The position numbers and the translations under genes are program-made. A model generated the notes under the pieces. It did no database searches. It was not told where the DNA came from and worked only from the letters and a program-made list of their open reading frames with translations. A stretch of DNA of 43,593 nt. It comes from Ruminococcus sp. (GTDB taxonomy: Bacteria > Bacillota > Clostridia > Oscillospirales > Ruminococcaceae). Below, one piece after another: positions 8,844 to 17,548 of the stretch. The stretch covers positions 1 through 43,593 of the forward strand of contig JAFXAJ010000020.1 in assembly GCA_017517145.1 (NCBI GenBank), read 5' to 3'. Position 1 is the stretch's first letter. Every line of letters starts with the position of its first letter.

Positions 8844-9782
8844 TTAATTAGGTTTTCTTCTATTTATTATGCAGAGAAGAATTCCTGAACCTATAACAAG
8901 AACAATTGTTGTGATAATACTTCCTTCAATACCGAAATCACCGCCGCTGAGGAATTTATTATCAGATACGGCAACGGTACGGAAAATAGATTCTGTTTCG
9001 CCTGTACCGCTGACGCTTATACCGTAAAGGCTTCCCTGCGTGAAATTCCATATAGAATGAATTGCAGATGCTCCCCATATATCGTCAAAAGCAATCATGT
9101 ATAATCCTGCAAAAACTCCGAAAAGCGAAAGATTGAAGAAAACAAAGAGATTAAAACCGGGATTCATTATATGAGCGAGGGAAAAAGCAGCAGCACTTAC
9201 AGTAACAGCAATCCAAGGATTATGTTTTCCGCCAAGGGTATTCATAAGGTAGCCTCGAAAAATGAATTCCTCACTCATGCCCTGTATGAGGAATCCGCCG
9301 AACAGGAGGGCAATAGTGCCGTAATTCACCGATTTACAGGGAGAAATATCTGCTATTCCGAAAGCAACGGAAAGTAGAGCAATAGCCGACATCATTACAA
9401 ATCCTATGCCGAGTCCCTGAAGATAATGGATACCGGCTTTTGTTTTTCTGACTCCCATTGATGTTATATGTCTTGCCTCACTGAAACGGCAGTAGATAAT
9501 GCTTATAATTGTACCGAAGATAGTGCAGAAAAGTGTAGGAATAAAATATTTCATCTGCATCATAACTTCAGATGATATTTCCATAGAACGGTTAAAATCT
9601 ACCGCACCTTCGGCAGCCATTCGCTGTTTCAGTTCGTCGTAGGACAGGATAACAGGTATAATTGATTCAGTAATCTGAATCAGCAGCAGTATACCGATAA
9701 ATACAAATATAGTAACGGCAATATTTTCTGATGCTGTTGATTTTTTTGATTCTTCAAACATTTTGCATTTTAATTTAAACAT
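8844..9782 (-). CDS. CPBP-family intramembrane metalloprotease
   Basis: A 312-residue polytopic membrane protein of the CPBP (CAAX prenyl protease 2/Abi) family. Motif 1 is SEEFIFRGYL (EExxxR), motif 2 has His in LAHIMNPG, and motif 3 is HSIWN; together these form the metal-binding active site inside the membrane. About eight hydrophobic segments are visible, with an N-terminal helix near residues 22-45. Bacterial members are linked to peptide maturation, bacteriocin immunity or envelope stress, but nothing adjacent suggests a substrate here. The ATG at 9782 is preferred because GGAGG lies 7 bases upstream; the in-frame ATG at 9794 would overlap that site. Confidence 0.88.
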   Translation of the reverse strand: MFKLKCKMFEESKKSTASENIAVTIFVFIGILLLIQITESIIPVILSYDELKQRMAAEGAVDFNRSMEISSEVMMQMKYFIPTLFCTIFGTIISIIYCRFSEARHITSMGVRKTKAGIHYLQGLGIGFVMMSAIALLSVAFGIADISPCKSVNYGTIALLFGGFLIQGMSEEFIFRGYLMNTLGGKHNPWIAVTVSAAAFSLAHIMNPGFNLFVFFNLSLFGVFAGLYMIAFDDIWGASAIHSIWNFTQGSLYGISVSGTGETESIFRTVAVSDNKFLSGGDFGIEGSIITTIVLVIGSGILLCIINRRKPN

Positions 9783-9810
9783 ACGCACCTCCATGAATTG
9801 TTATGTAAAC

Positions 9811-9839
9811 ATTATATACTATATATTGTTTTATGTCAA
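9811..9839 (-). promoter_or_regulatory. Promoter of CPBP gene
   Basis: Minus strand TTGACA (9834-9839) and TATAAT (9811-9816), exact consensus boxes with a 17-base spacer. Confidence 0.8.
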
Positions 9840-9907
9840 GTAAATCCAAGACAATCAGTAAATATTGTATAAAGAAGTAATTACAAGTTTGTGAATATCA
9901 CCTATAC

Positions 9908-9936
9908 TTGACAACTTATGTGAAATATTATATAAT
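9908..9936 (+). promoter_or_regulatory. Promoter of GH18-dockerin gene
   Basis: TTGACA (9908-9913) and TATAAT (9931-9936), exact consensus with a 17-base spacer, 24 bases before the start codon. Confidence 0.8.
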
Positions 9937-9960
9937 AAATATATGAAAGGGAGTGTTTAA

Positions 9961-11472
9961 ATGAAATTTTCAAAGATATTTTCAATTCTGTTGTCTATGA
10001 TTCTTATAACCTGCATATCTGAACCGGTGTATGCAGATGCATCCGACAAAGTTATTCATTTGTACGAGGGGGAAGCCTACGCAGACGAGTGGTCTTGTCC
10101 GCTCACTATACCTGTGCCCGATACAAGCATATATGCCGAAGGAAACACGATAGCTATAAAATGTGACGCTGATGATGCACCGTATTTTGTTCTTACATCA
10201 AACAGGGGCGGTGAAAACTGGGCAAGCCTGCTTCCTGATGGTGCAGATGGTGACTGGTATTATTATTCGTACAGTGCAATGACAGAGGTATTCGGTACAG
10301 ACTTTTCGCTGCTTGATTACATATCGGTTATGGCAGCAAATTCTCCTGTAACAGTATATGCGATAGATATGATTACAGAAAATTCGGCAGACCAACCTGA
10401 AACAGAGAATACAGTTCATGATGCAAGAGTAGTAGGGTATCTGCCTGACTGGTCATATCAGGCATACGGTAAAATTGATTTCAGCGCTTTGACACATATT
10501 AATATAGCTTTTTGTAATCCTGACAGCAGCGGTAATTTATCTTGCTATATTCCCGATATAGAAATGAAAAATATAGTCAACAAAGCACATTCAAATGGTG
10601 TAAAGGTGATGGCTGCCCTTGGCGGCGGAGGTGGATGTGACGGGTATTTGCCTTTGCTTGACACACCTGAAGAAATGGCTGTTTTTAATAAGAAAATTAT
10701 GAGTTACTGCGAAAAATATAATTTTGACGGAATTGACCTTGACATTGAACTGGGTTCAGGGAATGAAATATGGAATTATTATGCTGAATGGGTGTCATCA
10801 CTGCGTGTTCTCTGTGATGAATACGGATATGAGATGTCCACCGCTTCGGCACAATGGGTAGCCGTAAAAGTTTCTCCAGAAACATTCGGATTATTTGACT
10901 TTATCAATGTGATGGCATACGACAACGATGCAGATGAAAGTTCCCATTGTGACATGGAATTTGCAGAAAGTTCGCTGAAATACTTTAACATACAGAAGAA
11001 AATACCAAAAGAGAAGCTTGTTCTTGGCGTACCGTTTTATGGCAGGGGATATACTGCTGATGGAAAACTGGACTGGGCATCGTATGTTCCTTTTGCTGAA
11101 TTGATTGAACTGGATAAAGAGAATTATAACAAGGATTTATACAATGATATAGCATACAACGGTGCGGCAACAATGGCAGAAAAATGTGCAATTTCAAAGA
11201 AGTATGGCGGAATAATGATATGGGAGATTACGCAGGATGCTGAAGGGAAATATTCACTTTTATCTCTCATAAAGGATAATCTCACATCGATGAAATCTGT
11301 AAAAGGTGATGTGAATGCAGATGGTATATTTTCAATAGCAGATGCAGTAATGCTGCAAAGCTGGCTTGCAGGAACGGGTGAACTTACGGAATGGCAGGCA
11401 GGGGATTTATGTGGTGACAATATAATTGATATATTTGATTTTTGTATAATGAGAGAAATGATAATAAAATAA
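9961..11472 (+). CDS. Secreted GH18 glycoside hydrolase with dockerin
   Basis: A 503-residue exported enzyme. A signal peptide (about 1-26) precedes an uncharacterised beta-rich region (about 30-140) that may be a carbohydrate-binding module. Then comes a GH18 barrel (about 155-425) that starts RVVGYLPDWSY and has the catalytic motif DGIDLDIE (acid Glu263) and the MAYDND strand. The C-terminal dockerin (about 447-503) has two calcium-loop repeats, GDVNADGIFSIADAVMLQSWL and GDNIIDIFDFCIMREM, with a short second repeat. GH18 enzymes cleave chitin, peptidoglycan-like or N-glycan GlcNAc linkages by substrate-assisted catalysis; which one applies cannot be told. It is probably attached to a cellulosome through cohesin binding. 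It has its own promoter and terminator, and starts after a GGGAG site. Confidence 0.92.
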   Translation: MKFSKIFSILLSMILITCISEPVYADASDKVIHLYEGEAYADEWSCPLTIPVPDTSIYAEGNTIAIKCDADDAPYFVLTSNRGGENWASLLPDGADGDWYYYSYSAMTEVFGTDFSLLDYISVMAANSPVTVYAIDMITENSADQPETENTVHDARVVGYLPDWSYQAYGKIDFSALTHINIAFCNPDSSGNLSCYIPDIEMKNIVNKAHSNGVKVMAALGGGGGCDGYLPLLDTPEEMAVFNKKIMSYCEKYNFDGIDLDIELGSGNEIWNYYAEWVSSLRVLCDEYGYEMSTASAQWVAVKVSPETFGLFDFINVMAYDNDADESSHCDMEFAESSLKYFNIQKKIPKEKLVLGVPFYGRGYTADGKLDWASYVPFAELIELDKENYNKDLYNDIAYNGAATMAEKCAISKKYGGIMIWEITQDAEGKYSLLSLIKDNLTSMKSVKGDVNADGIFSIADAVMLQSWLAGTGELTEWQAGDLCGDNIIDIFDFCIMREMIIK

Positions 11473-11502
11473 TAAAAGCTGCGGTTTACGCAGCTTTTAT
11501 TA
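11471..11502. terminator. Bidirectional terminator
   Basis: Inverted repeat AATAAAAGCTGCG with CGCAGCTTTTATT around a short GTTTA loop, between the convergent GH18 and DUF1292 genes. Confidence 0.88.
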
Positions 11503-11503
11503 T

Positions 11504-11803
11504 TTATTCAAATTCGTATTCGCCCTCGTAACTTTTCTTGAATTCCTCAAAAACTTCGCCGAGAAGAATATCATCATCCACGCCAAGAAATTCGTCATAT
11601 TCAGGATCATCTGTAGGAACAAGTTCAAGAATTACAACTCCGTCATCATCCTCATCAAAAGGAATGAGTACAGCAAAAATACGCTCCTGATACTCAACAG
11701 TACCCAGCATTTCAAAGGAAACATCCTCGCCGTTATCATCAGTAAGAGTTATATAATTTTCATTTACCTCATCTTCAGAAATGTTATTGATATTATCGCT
11801 CAT
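11504..11803 (-). CDS. DUF1292 (YrzB/UPF0473-like) protein
   Basis: A 99-residue, very acidic cytosolic protein of the DUF1292 family common in Firmicutes. The family core is seen as ITLTDDNGEDVSFEMLGTVEYQER, then FAVLIPFDEDDDGVVILEL and a C-terminal EVFEEFKKSYE. The function is unknown; in many Firmicutes it lies beside ruvX and alanyl-tRNA synthetase, but here it stands alone. The start follows GAGAGGAG by 8 bases. It has its own minus-strand promoter and shares a terminator with the GH18 gene. Confidence 0.88.
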   Translation of the reverse strand: MSDNINNISEDEVNENYITLTDDNGEDVSFEMLGTVEYQERIFAVLIPFDEDDDGVVILELVPTDDPEYDEFLGVDDDILLGEVFEEFKKSYEGEYEFE

Positions 11804-11832
11804 AAGAAAACTCCTCTCAAAAATATATTTTT

Positions 11833-11861
11833 ATTATACACTTTTTTGTGTTGTTTGTCAA
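11833..11861 (-). promoter_or_regulatory. Promoter of DUF1292 gene
   Basis: Minus strand TTGACA (11856-11861) and TATAAT (11833-11838), exact consensus with a 17-base spacer. Confidence 0.8.
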
Positions 11862-11931
11862 GCTGAAAATTTTGCAGCACCGCAGATTAGCGGCATTATT
11901 TGTTAAATAGATGAAAATTCGTTTGATTTGC

Positions 11932-11960
11932 TTGCAAAGAATAAAAAAATATGATATAAT
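11932..11960 (+). promoter_or_regulatory. Promoter of isomerase/acyl-CoA synthetase fusion gene
   Basis: TTGCAA (11932-11937) and TATAAT (11955-11960), spacer 17 bases, about 58 bases before the preferred start. Confidence 0.65.
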
Positions 11961-12018
11961 AACTTTATCTGTTTATGATAGCAAAGTGTAATTAATATGT
12001 AAAGGAATGGTAGAATAT

Positions 12019-14547
12019 ATGAAAATCAGCTTTTCAACTCTTGCCTGTCCGAACTGGTCGTGGCAGGATATTTACGGTGCGGCTAAGGACCTTGGATTTA
12101 ATGGTATTGAAATCAGAGGTCTTGGTGAGGAAATTTTTTCTGTAAAGGCAAAGCCTTTTACAGATGAGCAGCTTCCTAAAACTAAGGAGAAGCTGGATTC
12201 TCTCGGACTTGAAATTTCCTGTCTTGCATCCGGAGCTTGTCTGAAAAATAAGGATAAATTCAATGAAGCAGCAGCGGAAATTACAGCTTATGCTCAGCTT
12301 GCTTCAAAACTTGATACATCATATATAAGAATTCTTGCTGACCTCAACCCTGCTCCCGAGGGTGATGTTGATGATGAATACATCGTTGAATGTTTGAAAA
12401 AACTTGTACCTGTAGCAGAGGAGTATAATGTAACACTTTTGGTTGAAACAAACGGAGTTTATTGCGATACTGCAAGACTTGCAGCTGTTCTTGATAAGGT
12501 GGGCAGCCGCAAGGTAGCTGCTCTCTGGGATATGCACCATCCATACCGTTATAATAACGAATCTCCGGAAACAACTGTATCGAATCTCGGTCAGTACATT
12601 AAGTATATTCAGGTTAAAGACAGTGTAATGAGAGCTGACGGAACTGTTGAGTATCGTCTCATGGGAACAGGAGATATTCCCGTAAAAGCGATGATTGAAG
12701 CTCTTGACACAATAAACTACGACGGATATATTTTCCTTGAATGGGTAAAGCGCTGGGCATCCGACCTTAGCGACGGCGGTATTGTAATACCTCAGTTTGC
12801 GCAGTATATGGCTCCGTATAAGAAGAAGCACAAGCATCCGCTTCAGAAAAGCATAAAGGGTACAGGTTATTATCCGTGGCCCAAGGAGAGAATTCTTAAT
12901 TATACATTTCCCGACGTTCTTGACCGTATGTGCGAGGATTTCCCGAATCAGTACGCATTCAGATATACAGAACTTGACTATACACGTACATACTCTGAAT
13001 TCAGAGATGATGTTGACACATTTGCAAGAGCATTGCTTGCAATGGGCGTAAAGAAGGGTGACCATGTAGCAATCTGGGCTACAAATGTTCCACAGTGGTA
13101 TATTACTTTCTGGGCAACAACAAAAATCGGCGCAGTACTTGTAACAGTTAATACCGAATATAAAATACACGAAGCTGAGTATCTTCTCAGACAGTCTGAT
13201 ACAAATACCCTTGTTATGGTTGACGGCATCAGAGATATAAGCTATGTGAACATTATCAAAGAGCTTTGTCCTGAGCTTGAAAACTGTGAAGCAGGAAAGC
13301 TTGAATCATCAAGGCTTCCAATGCTGAAGAATGTAATTACAATTGATTCTGTAAATAAGGGCTGTTACACATGGGAAGAAGCTGTTGCACGTTCCAAGGA
13401 TGTTTCCTACAGTGAAATGGAAAGAATCAGAAAGACAATCAGCGTACATGATGTATGCAATATGCAGTACACATCAGGAACGACAGGCTTCCCAAAGGGT
13501 GTAATGCTTACACATTATAATGTAGTAAACAATGGCAAGGCAATCGGTGATTGCATGGATCTTTCAACGGCAGACAGAATGATGATTCAAGTACCTATGT
13601 TCCACTGCTTCGGAATGGTGCTTGCTATGACAGCGTCAATGACTCACGGTGTAACAATGTCACCTATAACAAGATTCTCTCCTAAGAAGGGACTTGCCTG
13701 CATCAATAAGGAAAAGATTACTTGTTTTCATGGTGTACCGACAATGTTTATAGCTATGCTCGGTCACGAGGATTTTGAAAAGACTGATTTCTCCTATATG
13801 AGAACGGGAATTATGGCGGGTTCTCCCTGTCCTATAAAGACTATGGAAGAAGTTCTTGAAAAGATGAATATGTCTGAAATATGCATTACTTATGGACAGA
13901 CAGAAGCTTCTCCTGCTTGTACAATGAGTAAAACAACCGATACGACAGAGCAGCGTGTAAATACAGTAGGCGGAGCTATTTTTGGAGTAGAATGTAAAAT
14001 TGTTGATCCCGAAACAAATGAGGAACTTCCTGACGATACAGACGGAGAATTCGTTGCACGTGGATACAATATAATGAAGGGCTATTATAAGATGCCTGAA
14101 GCTACAGCAGCAGCCATTGATTCTGATGGATGGCTTCACACAGGAGACCTTGCAAGAAAGCGTTCTGTTGATGGTTATTATAAGATTACCGGACGTATAA
14201 AGGATATGATTATCCGTGGCGGCGAGAATATTTACCCCAAGGAAATTGAGGATTTCCTCTATACACATCCCAAGGTAAAGGATGTACAGGTTATCGGTGT
14301 TCCTGATGCAGATTACGGTGAAGAAATTATGGCTTGCATTATACTTCACGAGGGTGAAACCTCTACACAGGAAGAAATCAGAACATTCTGCCTTGAGAGA
14401 ATGGCAAAGCATAAATGTCCGAAATATGTGGATTTTGTAGAAGGTTTCCCCATGAACGCAGCAGGAAAGATACTGAAATACAAAATGCGAGAGCAGGCAG
14501 TTGAAAAGCTTAATCTCCACAAGGATAACGAAATAGTAACAGCATAA
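12019..14547 (+). CDS. Fusion of sugar-phosphate isomerase/epimerase-like TIM barrel and AMP-dependent acyl-CoA synthetase
   Basis: An 842-residue two-domain cytosolic protein. Residues 1 to about 265 match the xylose-isomerase-like TIM barrel family, with the usual metal ligands in VETNG, WDMHHP, IQVKDS and FLEWVK. Residues about 275-835 form a complete ANL adenylating enzyme: YTSGTTGFPKGVML (P-loop), ITYGQTE, GWLHTGDLA, IKDMIIRGGENIYPKEIE and the C-terminal catalytic lysine in NAAGKILKYKMRE. The second half therefore probably activates a carboxylic acid as acyl-AMP and then acyl-CoA. No stop, ribosome site or frame break separates the halves, so this looks like a true fusion. ATG 12019 starts the conserved MKISFSTLACPNW; an upstream ATG at 12007 is directly against the GGA site, so the start is not certain. 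It is a single-gene unit. Confidence 0.88.
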   Translation: MKISFSTLACPNWSWQDIYGAAKDLGFNGIEIRGLGEEIFSVKAKPFTDEQLPKTKEKLDSLGLEISCLASGACLKNKDKFNEAAAEITAYAQLASKLDTSYIRILADLNPAPEGDVDDEYIVECLKKLVPVAEEYNVTLLVETNGVYCDTARLAAVLDKVGSRKVAALWDMHHPYRYNNESPETTVSNLGQYIKYIQVKDSVMRADGTVEYRLMGTGDIPVKAMIEALDTINYDGYIFLEWVKRWASDLSDGGIVIPQFAQYMAPYKKKHKHPLQKSIKGTGYYPWPKERILNYTFPDVLDRMCEDFPNQYAFRYTELDYTRTYSEFRDDVDTFARALLAMGVKKGDHVAIWATNVPQWYITFWATTKIGAVLVTVNTEYKIHEAEYLLRQSDTNTLVMVDGIRDISYVNIIKELCPELENCEAGKLESSRLPMLKNVITIDSVNKGCYTWEEAVARSKDVSYSEMERIRKTISVHDVCNMQYTSGTTGFPKGVMLTHYNVVNNGKAIGDCMDLSTADRMMIQVPMFHCFGMVLAMTASMTHGVTMSPITRFSPKKGLACINKEKITCFHGVPTMFIAMLGHEDFEKTDFSYMRTGIMAGSPCPIKTMEEVLEKMNMSEICITYGQTEASPACTMSKTTDTTEQRVNTVGGAIFGVECKIVDPETNEELPDDTDGEFVARGYNIMKGYYKMPEATAAAIDSDGWLHTGDLARKRSVDGYYKITGRIKDMIIRGGENIYPKEIEDFLYTHPKVKDVQVIGVPDADYGEEIMACIILHEGETSTQEEIRTFCLERMAKHKCPKYVDFVEGFPMNAAGKILKYKMREQAVEKLNLHKDNEIVTA

Positions 14548-14550
14548 TAT

Positions 14551-14588
14551 AAAAGCGTACCGAAAATATTCATTCCGGTGCGCTTTTT
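14551..14588 (+). terminator. Terminator of fusion gene
   Basis: Arms AAAAGCGTACCG (14551-14562) and CGGTGCGCTTTTT (14576-14588) form a hairpin with one G-U pair and a T-run, 3 bases after the stop codon. Confidence 0.88.
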
Positions 14589-14679
14589 GGTCTGTATAAA
14601 AGAATTGTGATGATTATAAGGTATATTTGTGAAAAATGCTGATTTTAAAGCGTATATCGTAAAGCTTTTCTTTATTTGC

Positions 14680-14708
14680 TTGCTTTTTTTCATCACAAAT
14701 AGTATAAT
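14680..14708 (+). promoter_or_regulatory. Promoter of CapD-galE operon
   Basis: TTGCTT (14680-14685) and TATAAT (14703-14708) with a 17-base spacer. The start site would be near 14715, leaving a leader of about 175 bases. Confidence 0.6.
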
Positions 14709-14714
14709 TATTAT

Positions 14715-14889
14715 ATGCAGATATGCTGTTTTAATGGGGAATATAATTGTATGCCCCATTACTTTTCCTTTTTGCTGTATGTAAGAACAGCTGCGGGAAT
14801 GTATTGTGTACCTGCGGAGGAGTATTTCCGGAGGTCATAAGGGATAGTATTATCTGCATTAATATTTAAGGAAATGGAATGTAAGTACA
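14715..14889 (+). other. Long untranslated leader with a hairpin upstream of the CapD-like gene
   Basis: This gene-free stretch holds a 7-bp inverted repeat, AATGGGG (14733-14739) with CCCCATT (14754-14760), followed within 15 bases by a pyrimidine-rich TTTTCCTTTTT run. Further on are GGA-rich repeats (GGAGGAG, GGAGG at about 14817-14837). The first element could be a weak attenuator. I recognise no known riboswitch or protein leader, and no convincing ORF. The rest of the gap between 14589 and 14680 holds nothing identifiable. Confidence 0.35.
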
Positions 14890-16434
14890 ATGGGAGTAAA
14901 TAACGAGTCAAAAAGGACGATGATTATCGGAGCAGGTTCTGCTGCAAAAACTTTGCTTAAAGAAATCTTCAACGCAAAGAAGTCCCCTTATGTAGGAGAC
15001 AAATCCGCCGCTGTATACGATCCGATATGTATTATTGATACAGATCCTAAAAAAATCGGAACAAGTATCGAAGGTATCAAGGTTATAGGCGGAAATGAAC
15101 TTATCATAACGAAAGCAAAGGAACTTTCTATTGACGTAATTATCCTTGCGATTCCCTCTTTATCAGAGGAGGCAAGAAAGGAACTCATTGACACTTGTAA
15201 TGAAACAAAATTACCTCTTAAAATAGTGCCCTTTATCGGTACGCTTATCCTTGAGGATAATTCCTCAATTTTGGAACAGGTAAGAGACATTAATGTCGAG
15301 GAACTCCTTGGCAGAGATCCCATAAAATTTGATAATAAGGACATCAAGGGTTTTATTGAAGGTAAGAGATGTATGGTAACAGGCGGAGGCGGAAGTATCG
15401 GCTCAGAGCTTGTTCGTCAGATTGCAAGATATAACCCTGAAAAGATTATTATTGTTGACATCTACGAGAATAACGCTTATGAGATTCAGCAGGAGCTTGC
15501 TATGAAGTACGGCAACAAACTCAATCTCATAACACTTATTGCTTCTGTGCGTGATTATGACCGTATGGAGCAGATATTCAAAAAATTCATTCCTGAAATT
15601 GTATTCCATGCAGCAGCACACAAGCACGTGCCCCTTATGGAAGTATCTCCCATGGAAGCAATCAAGAACAATATTATCGGCACATACAACACTGCAACTC
15701 TTGCTATGAAATACGGTGTTGAGAAATTTGTAATGATTTCTACGGACAAGGCTGTAAATCCCACTAACGTAATGGGAGCTTCAAAGCGCTGCTGTGAAAT
15801 GATTGTGCAGTATATCGCTCAGCTTGAAGAAAATAACACTGAGTTTGTAACAACACGTTTCGGAAATGTACTTGGTTCAAACGGTTCTGTTATACCTCTT
15901 TTCAAGAAGCAGATTGAAAGAGGAGGCCCTGTAACAGTAACACATCCTGACGTTATTCGTTACTTTATGACAATTCCCGAAGCTGTAAGTCTTGTTATGG
16001 AAGCAGCTGCCATTGCTAAGGGAAGCGAAATTTTTGTTCTGGATATGGGCAAGGCTGTAAAGATTGTAAGTCTTGCTGAAAATCTTATCCGTATGTATGG
16101 CAAGAGACCATATATTGACATTCCGATTCATTTTATCGGTCTGCGTAAGGGTGAAAAAATTTTAGAGGAACTTCTCATGAAGGAAGAAGGACTCAAAAAG
16201 ACATCGAACAAGCTTATTTTTATCGGACATCAGACAGAAATCGAATCTGAAACATTTATGGATAAGCTTGAAATGCTGAAGCAGGCAGCGCTGAAGAATG
16301 ATGAGCAGACAGCAGTTGCTGCACTTCATGAAATGGTTCCTACTTTCGTTGCAGCAGATATTTTCAATAAGAATGCTCTTAATGAAATGGAAAATGCAAA
16401 GTCCGAAGAAGAAAAGGAATTTCAGACTACTTGA
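14890..16434 (+). CDS. CapD/FlaA1-like nucleotide-sugar 4,6-dehydratase, without membrane helices
   Basis: A 514-residue enzyme of the polysaccharide-biosynthesis CapD/FlaA1/PglF class, which converts UDP-GlcNAc to a 4-keto-6-deoxy sugar for glycan synthesis. Residues 10-150 form a Rossmann-like domain starting MIIGAGSAAKTLL. From about 155 an extended SDR domain has the NAD motif TGGGGSIGSELV, HAAAHKHVPLME, and STDKAVNPTNVMGASKR, where Met replaces the usual active-site Tyr of MxxxK-type dehydratases. Large PglF/WbpM/CapD proteins usually have four N-terminal membrane helices, but here the protein starts directly at the first Rossmann domain and is soluble. The C-terminus is charged. galE follows after 14 bases, so both serve nucleotide-sugar supply. 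Confidence 0.86.
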   Translation: MGVNNESKRTMIIGAGSAAKTLLKEIFNAKKSPYVGDKSAAVYDPICIIDTDPKKIGTSIEGIKVIGGNELIITKAKELSIDVIILAIPSLSEEARKELIDTCNETKLPLKIVPFIGTLILEDNSSILEQVRDINVEELLGRDPIKFDNKDIKGFIEGKRCMVTGGGGSIGSELVRQIARYNPEKIIIVDIYENNAYEIQQELAMKYGNKLNLITLIASVRDYDRMEQIFKKFIPEIVFHAAAHKHVPLMEVSPMEAIKNNIIGTYNTATLAMKYGVEKFVMISTDKAVNPTNVMGASKRCCEMIVQYIAQLEENNTEFVTTRFGNVLGSNGSVIPLFKKQIERGGPVTVTHPDVIRYFMTIPEAVSLVMEAAAIAKGSEIFVLDMGKAVKIVSLAENLIRMYGKRPYIDIPIHFIGLRKGEKILEELLMKEEGLKKTSNKLIFIGHQTEIESETFMDKLEMLKQAALKNDEQTAVAALHEMVPTFVAADIFNKNALNEMENAKSEEEKEFQTT

Positions 16435-16448
16435 TGAGAGGTGAAGAT

Positions 16449-17465
16449 ATGACAGTATTACTTGCCGGAGGTGCAGGATATATCGGTTCACACACAGCTG
16501 TTGAACTGCTTGAATCGGGATATGATGTAATTGTTGCAGATAATTTCTGCAACAGTTCTCCCGAAGCTATAAAAAGAGTTGAAAAAATTACTGGTAAAAG
16601 CGTAAAAGTATATGAACTTGATATAAAGGACAACAGCCTCCTTGAAAAAGTATTCGAGGAAAATAAAATAGATGCTGTTATTCATTTTGCAGGTCTGAAA
16701 GCAGTAGGCGAGTCAGTTCAGCTGCCTGTTATGTACTACAGAAACAATATAGATACTACTCTTTCACTTCTTGAAACAATGAATAAATTCAATGTAAAGA
16801 ATATCATTTTTTCATCAAGTGCGACTGTTTACGGCGAGGAAAACCCTGTGCCTTATTTTGAAACAATGAAAAGGGGAGTATGTACTAACCCCTACGGTTG
16901 GACTAAGGCTATGATGGAACAAATTTTTGAAGATGCAGCAAAGGCAGATTCAGAGCTTTCTGTAATACTTCTGAGATATTTCAATCCTATCGGTGCGCAT
17001 AAAAGCGGTATGATAGGCGAAGACCCTCAGGGTATCCCGAATAATCTCATGCCTTATGTATCACAGGTTGCAGTGGGAAAGCGTGAGTGTCTTACAATAT
17101 TCGGCAATGATTATCCTACAACAGATGGTACTTGTACAAGAGATTACATTCATGTAACAGACCTTGCAGCAGGTCACGTAAAAGCAGTTGACTATATTCT
17201 GAAAAATAACTGTGTTGAGATTTTCAATCTTGGAACAGGTGTTCCTTACAGTGTTACAGAGATAGTTGAGACTTTTGAAAGAGTCAACGGAGTAAAGGTA
17301 AATCATATTTACGGCGGCAGACGAGCAGGGGATCTGGCTGAATGTTATGCAAATGCGGATAAGGCATATAACGTACTTGGTTGGAAAACACAGCTTACCC
17401 TTGAAGATATGTGCCGTGACTCATGGAACTGGCAGAAGAATAATCCTGACGGTTATAACAAATAA
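16449..17465 (+). CDS. galE: UDP-glucose 4-epimerase
   Basis: GalE interconverts UDP-glucose and UDP-galactose (often also the GlcNAc forms) with bound NAD. The N-terminal NAD motif is GGAGYIGSHTAVELL, the catalytic Ser/Thr region is SSSATVYG, and the YxxxK pair is in NPYGWTKAMMEQ. RYFNPIGAH, DGTCTRDYIHVTDLA and a C-terminal RRAGDLAECYA are also standard. The 338-residue length is normal. ATG 16449 is chosen because AGAGGTGA lies 6 bases upstream; in-frame TTG 16431 and ATG 16434 overlap the previous stop. It is co-transcribed with the CapD-like gene. Confidence 0.95.
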   Translation: MTVLLAGGAGYIGSHTAVELLESGYDVIVADNFCNSSPEAIKRVEKITGKSVKVYELDIKDNSLLEKVFEENKIDAVIHFAGLKAVGESVQLPVMYYRNNIDTTLSLLETMNKFNVKNIIFSSSATVYGEENPVPYFETMKRGVCTNPYGWTKAMMEQIFEDAAKADSELSVILLRYFNPIGAHKSGMIGEDPQGIPNNLMPYVSQVAVGKRECLTIFGNDYPTTDGTCTRDYIHVTDLAAGHVKAVDYILKNNCVEIFNLGTGVPYSVTEIVETFERVNGVKVNHIYGGRRAGDLAECYANADKAYNVLGWKTQLTLEDMCRDSWNWQKNNPDGYNK

Positions 17466-17499
17466 TCATAAGAGAATCTCTAAAAGATTCCCGATAAAT

Positions 17500-17526
17500 A
17501 TACCCCTTGGATGCTCCGAGGGGTAT
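17500..17526 (+). terminator. Weak intercistronic hairpin after galE
   Basis: ATACCCCTTGG (17500-17510) and CCGAGGGGTAT (17516-17526) form an 11-bp stem with one G-U pair and a 5-base loop, followed only by TTTGT. It could end the galE mRNA, perhaps incompletely, before uvrB. Confidence 0.6.
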
Positions 17527-17548
17527 TTGTAATATGAAGGAGGCAGCC

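Noticed and set aside
12319..13170. Minus-strand open frame of 283 codons
   Set aside because: Fully antisense to the isomerase/acyl-CoA synthetase fusion, Cys-rich and without a ribosome site or recognisable domain.
13660..14520. Minus-strand open frame of 286 codons
   Set aside because: Antisense to the conserved adenylation domain; no promoter, ribosome site or motif supports it.
17507..17535. Possible promoter TTGGAT-N17-TAATAT right before uvrB
   Set aside because: The implied start site would fall inside or after the uvrB ribosome site, leaving no usable leader, and the -35 box sits in the galE hairpin.
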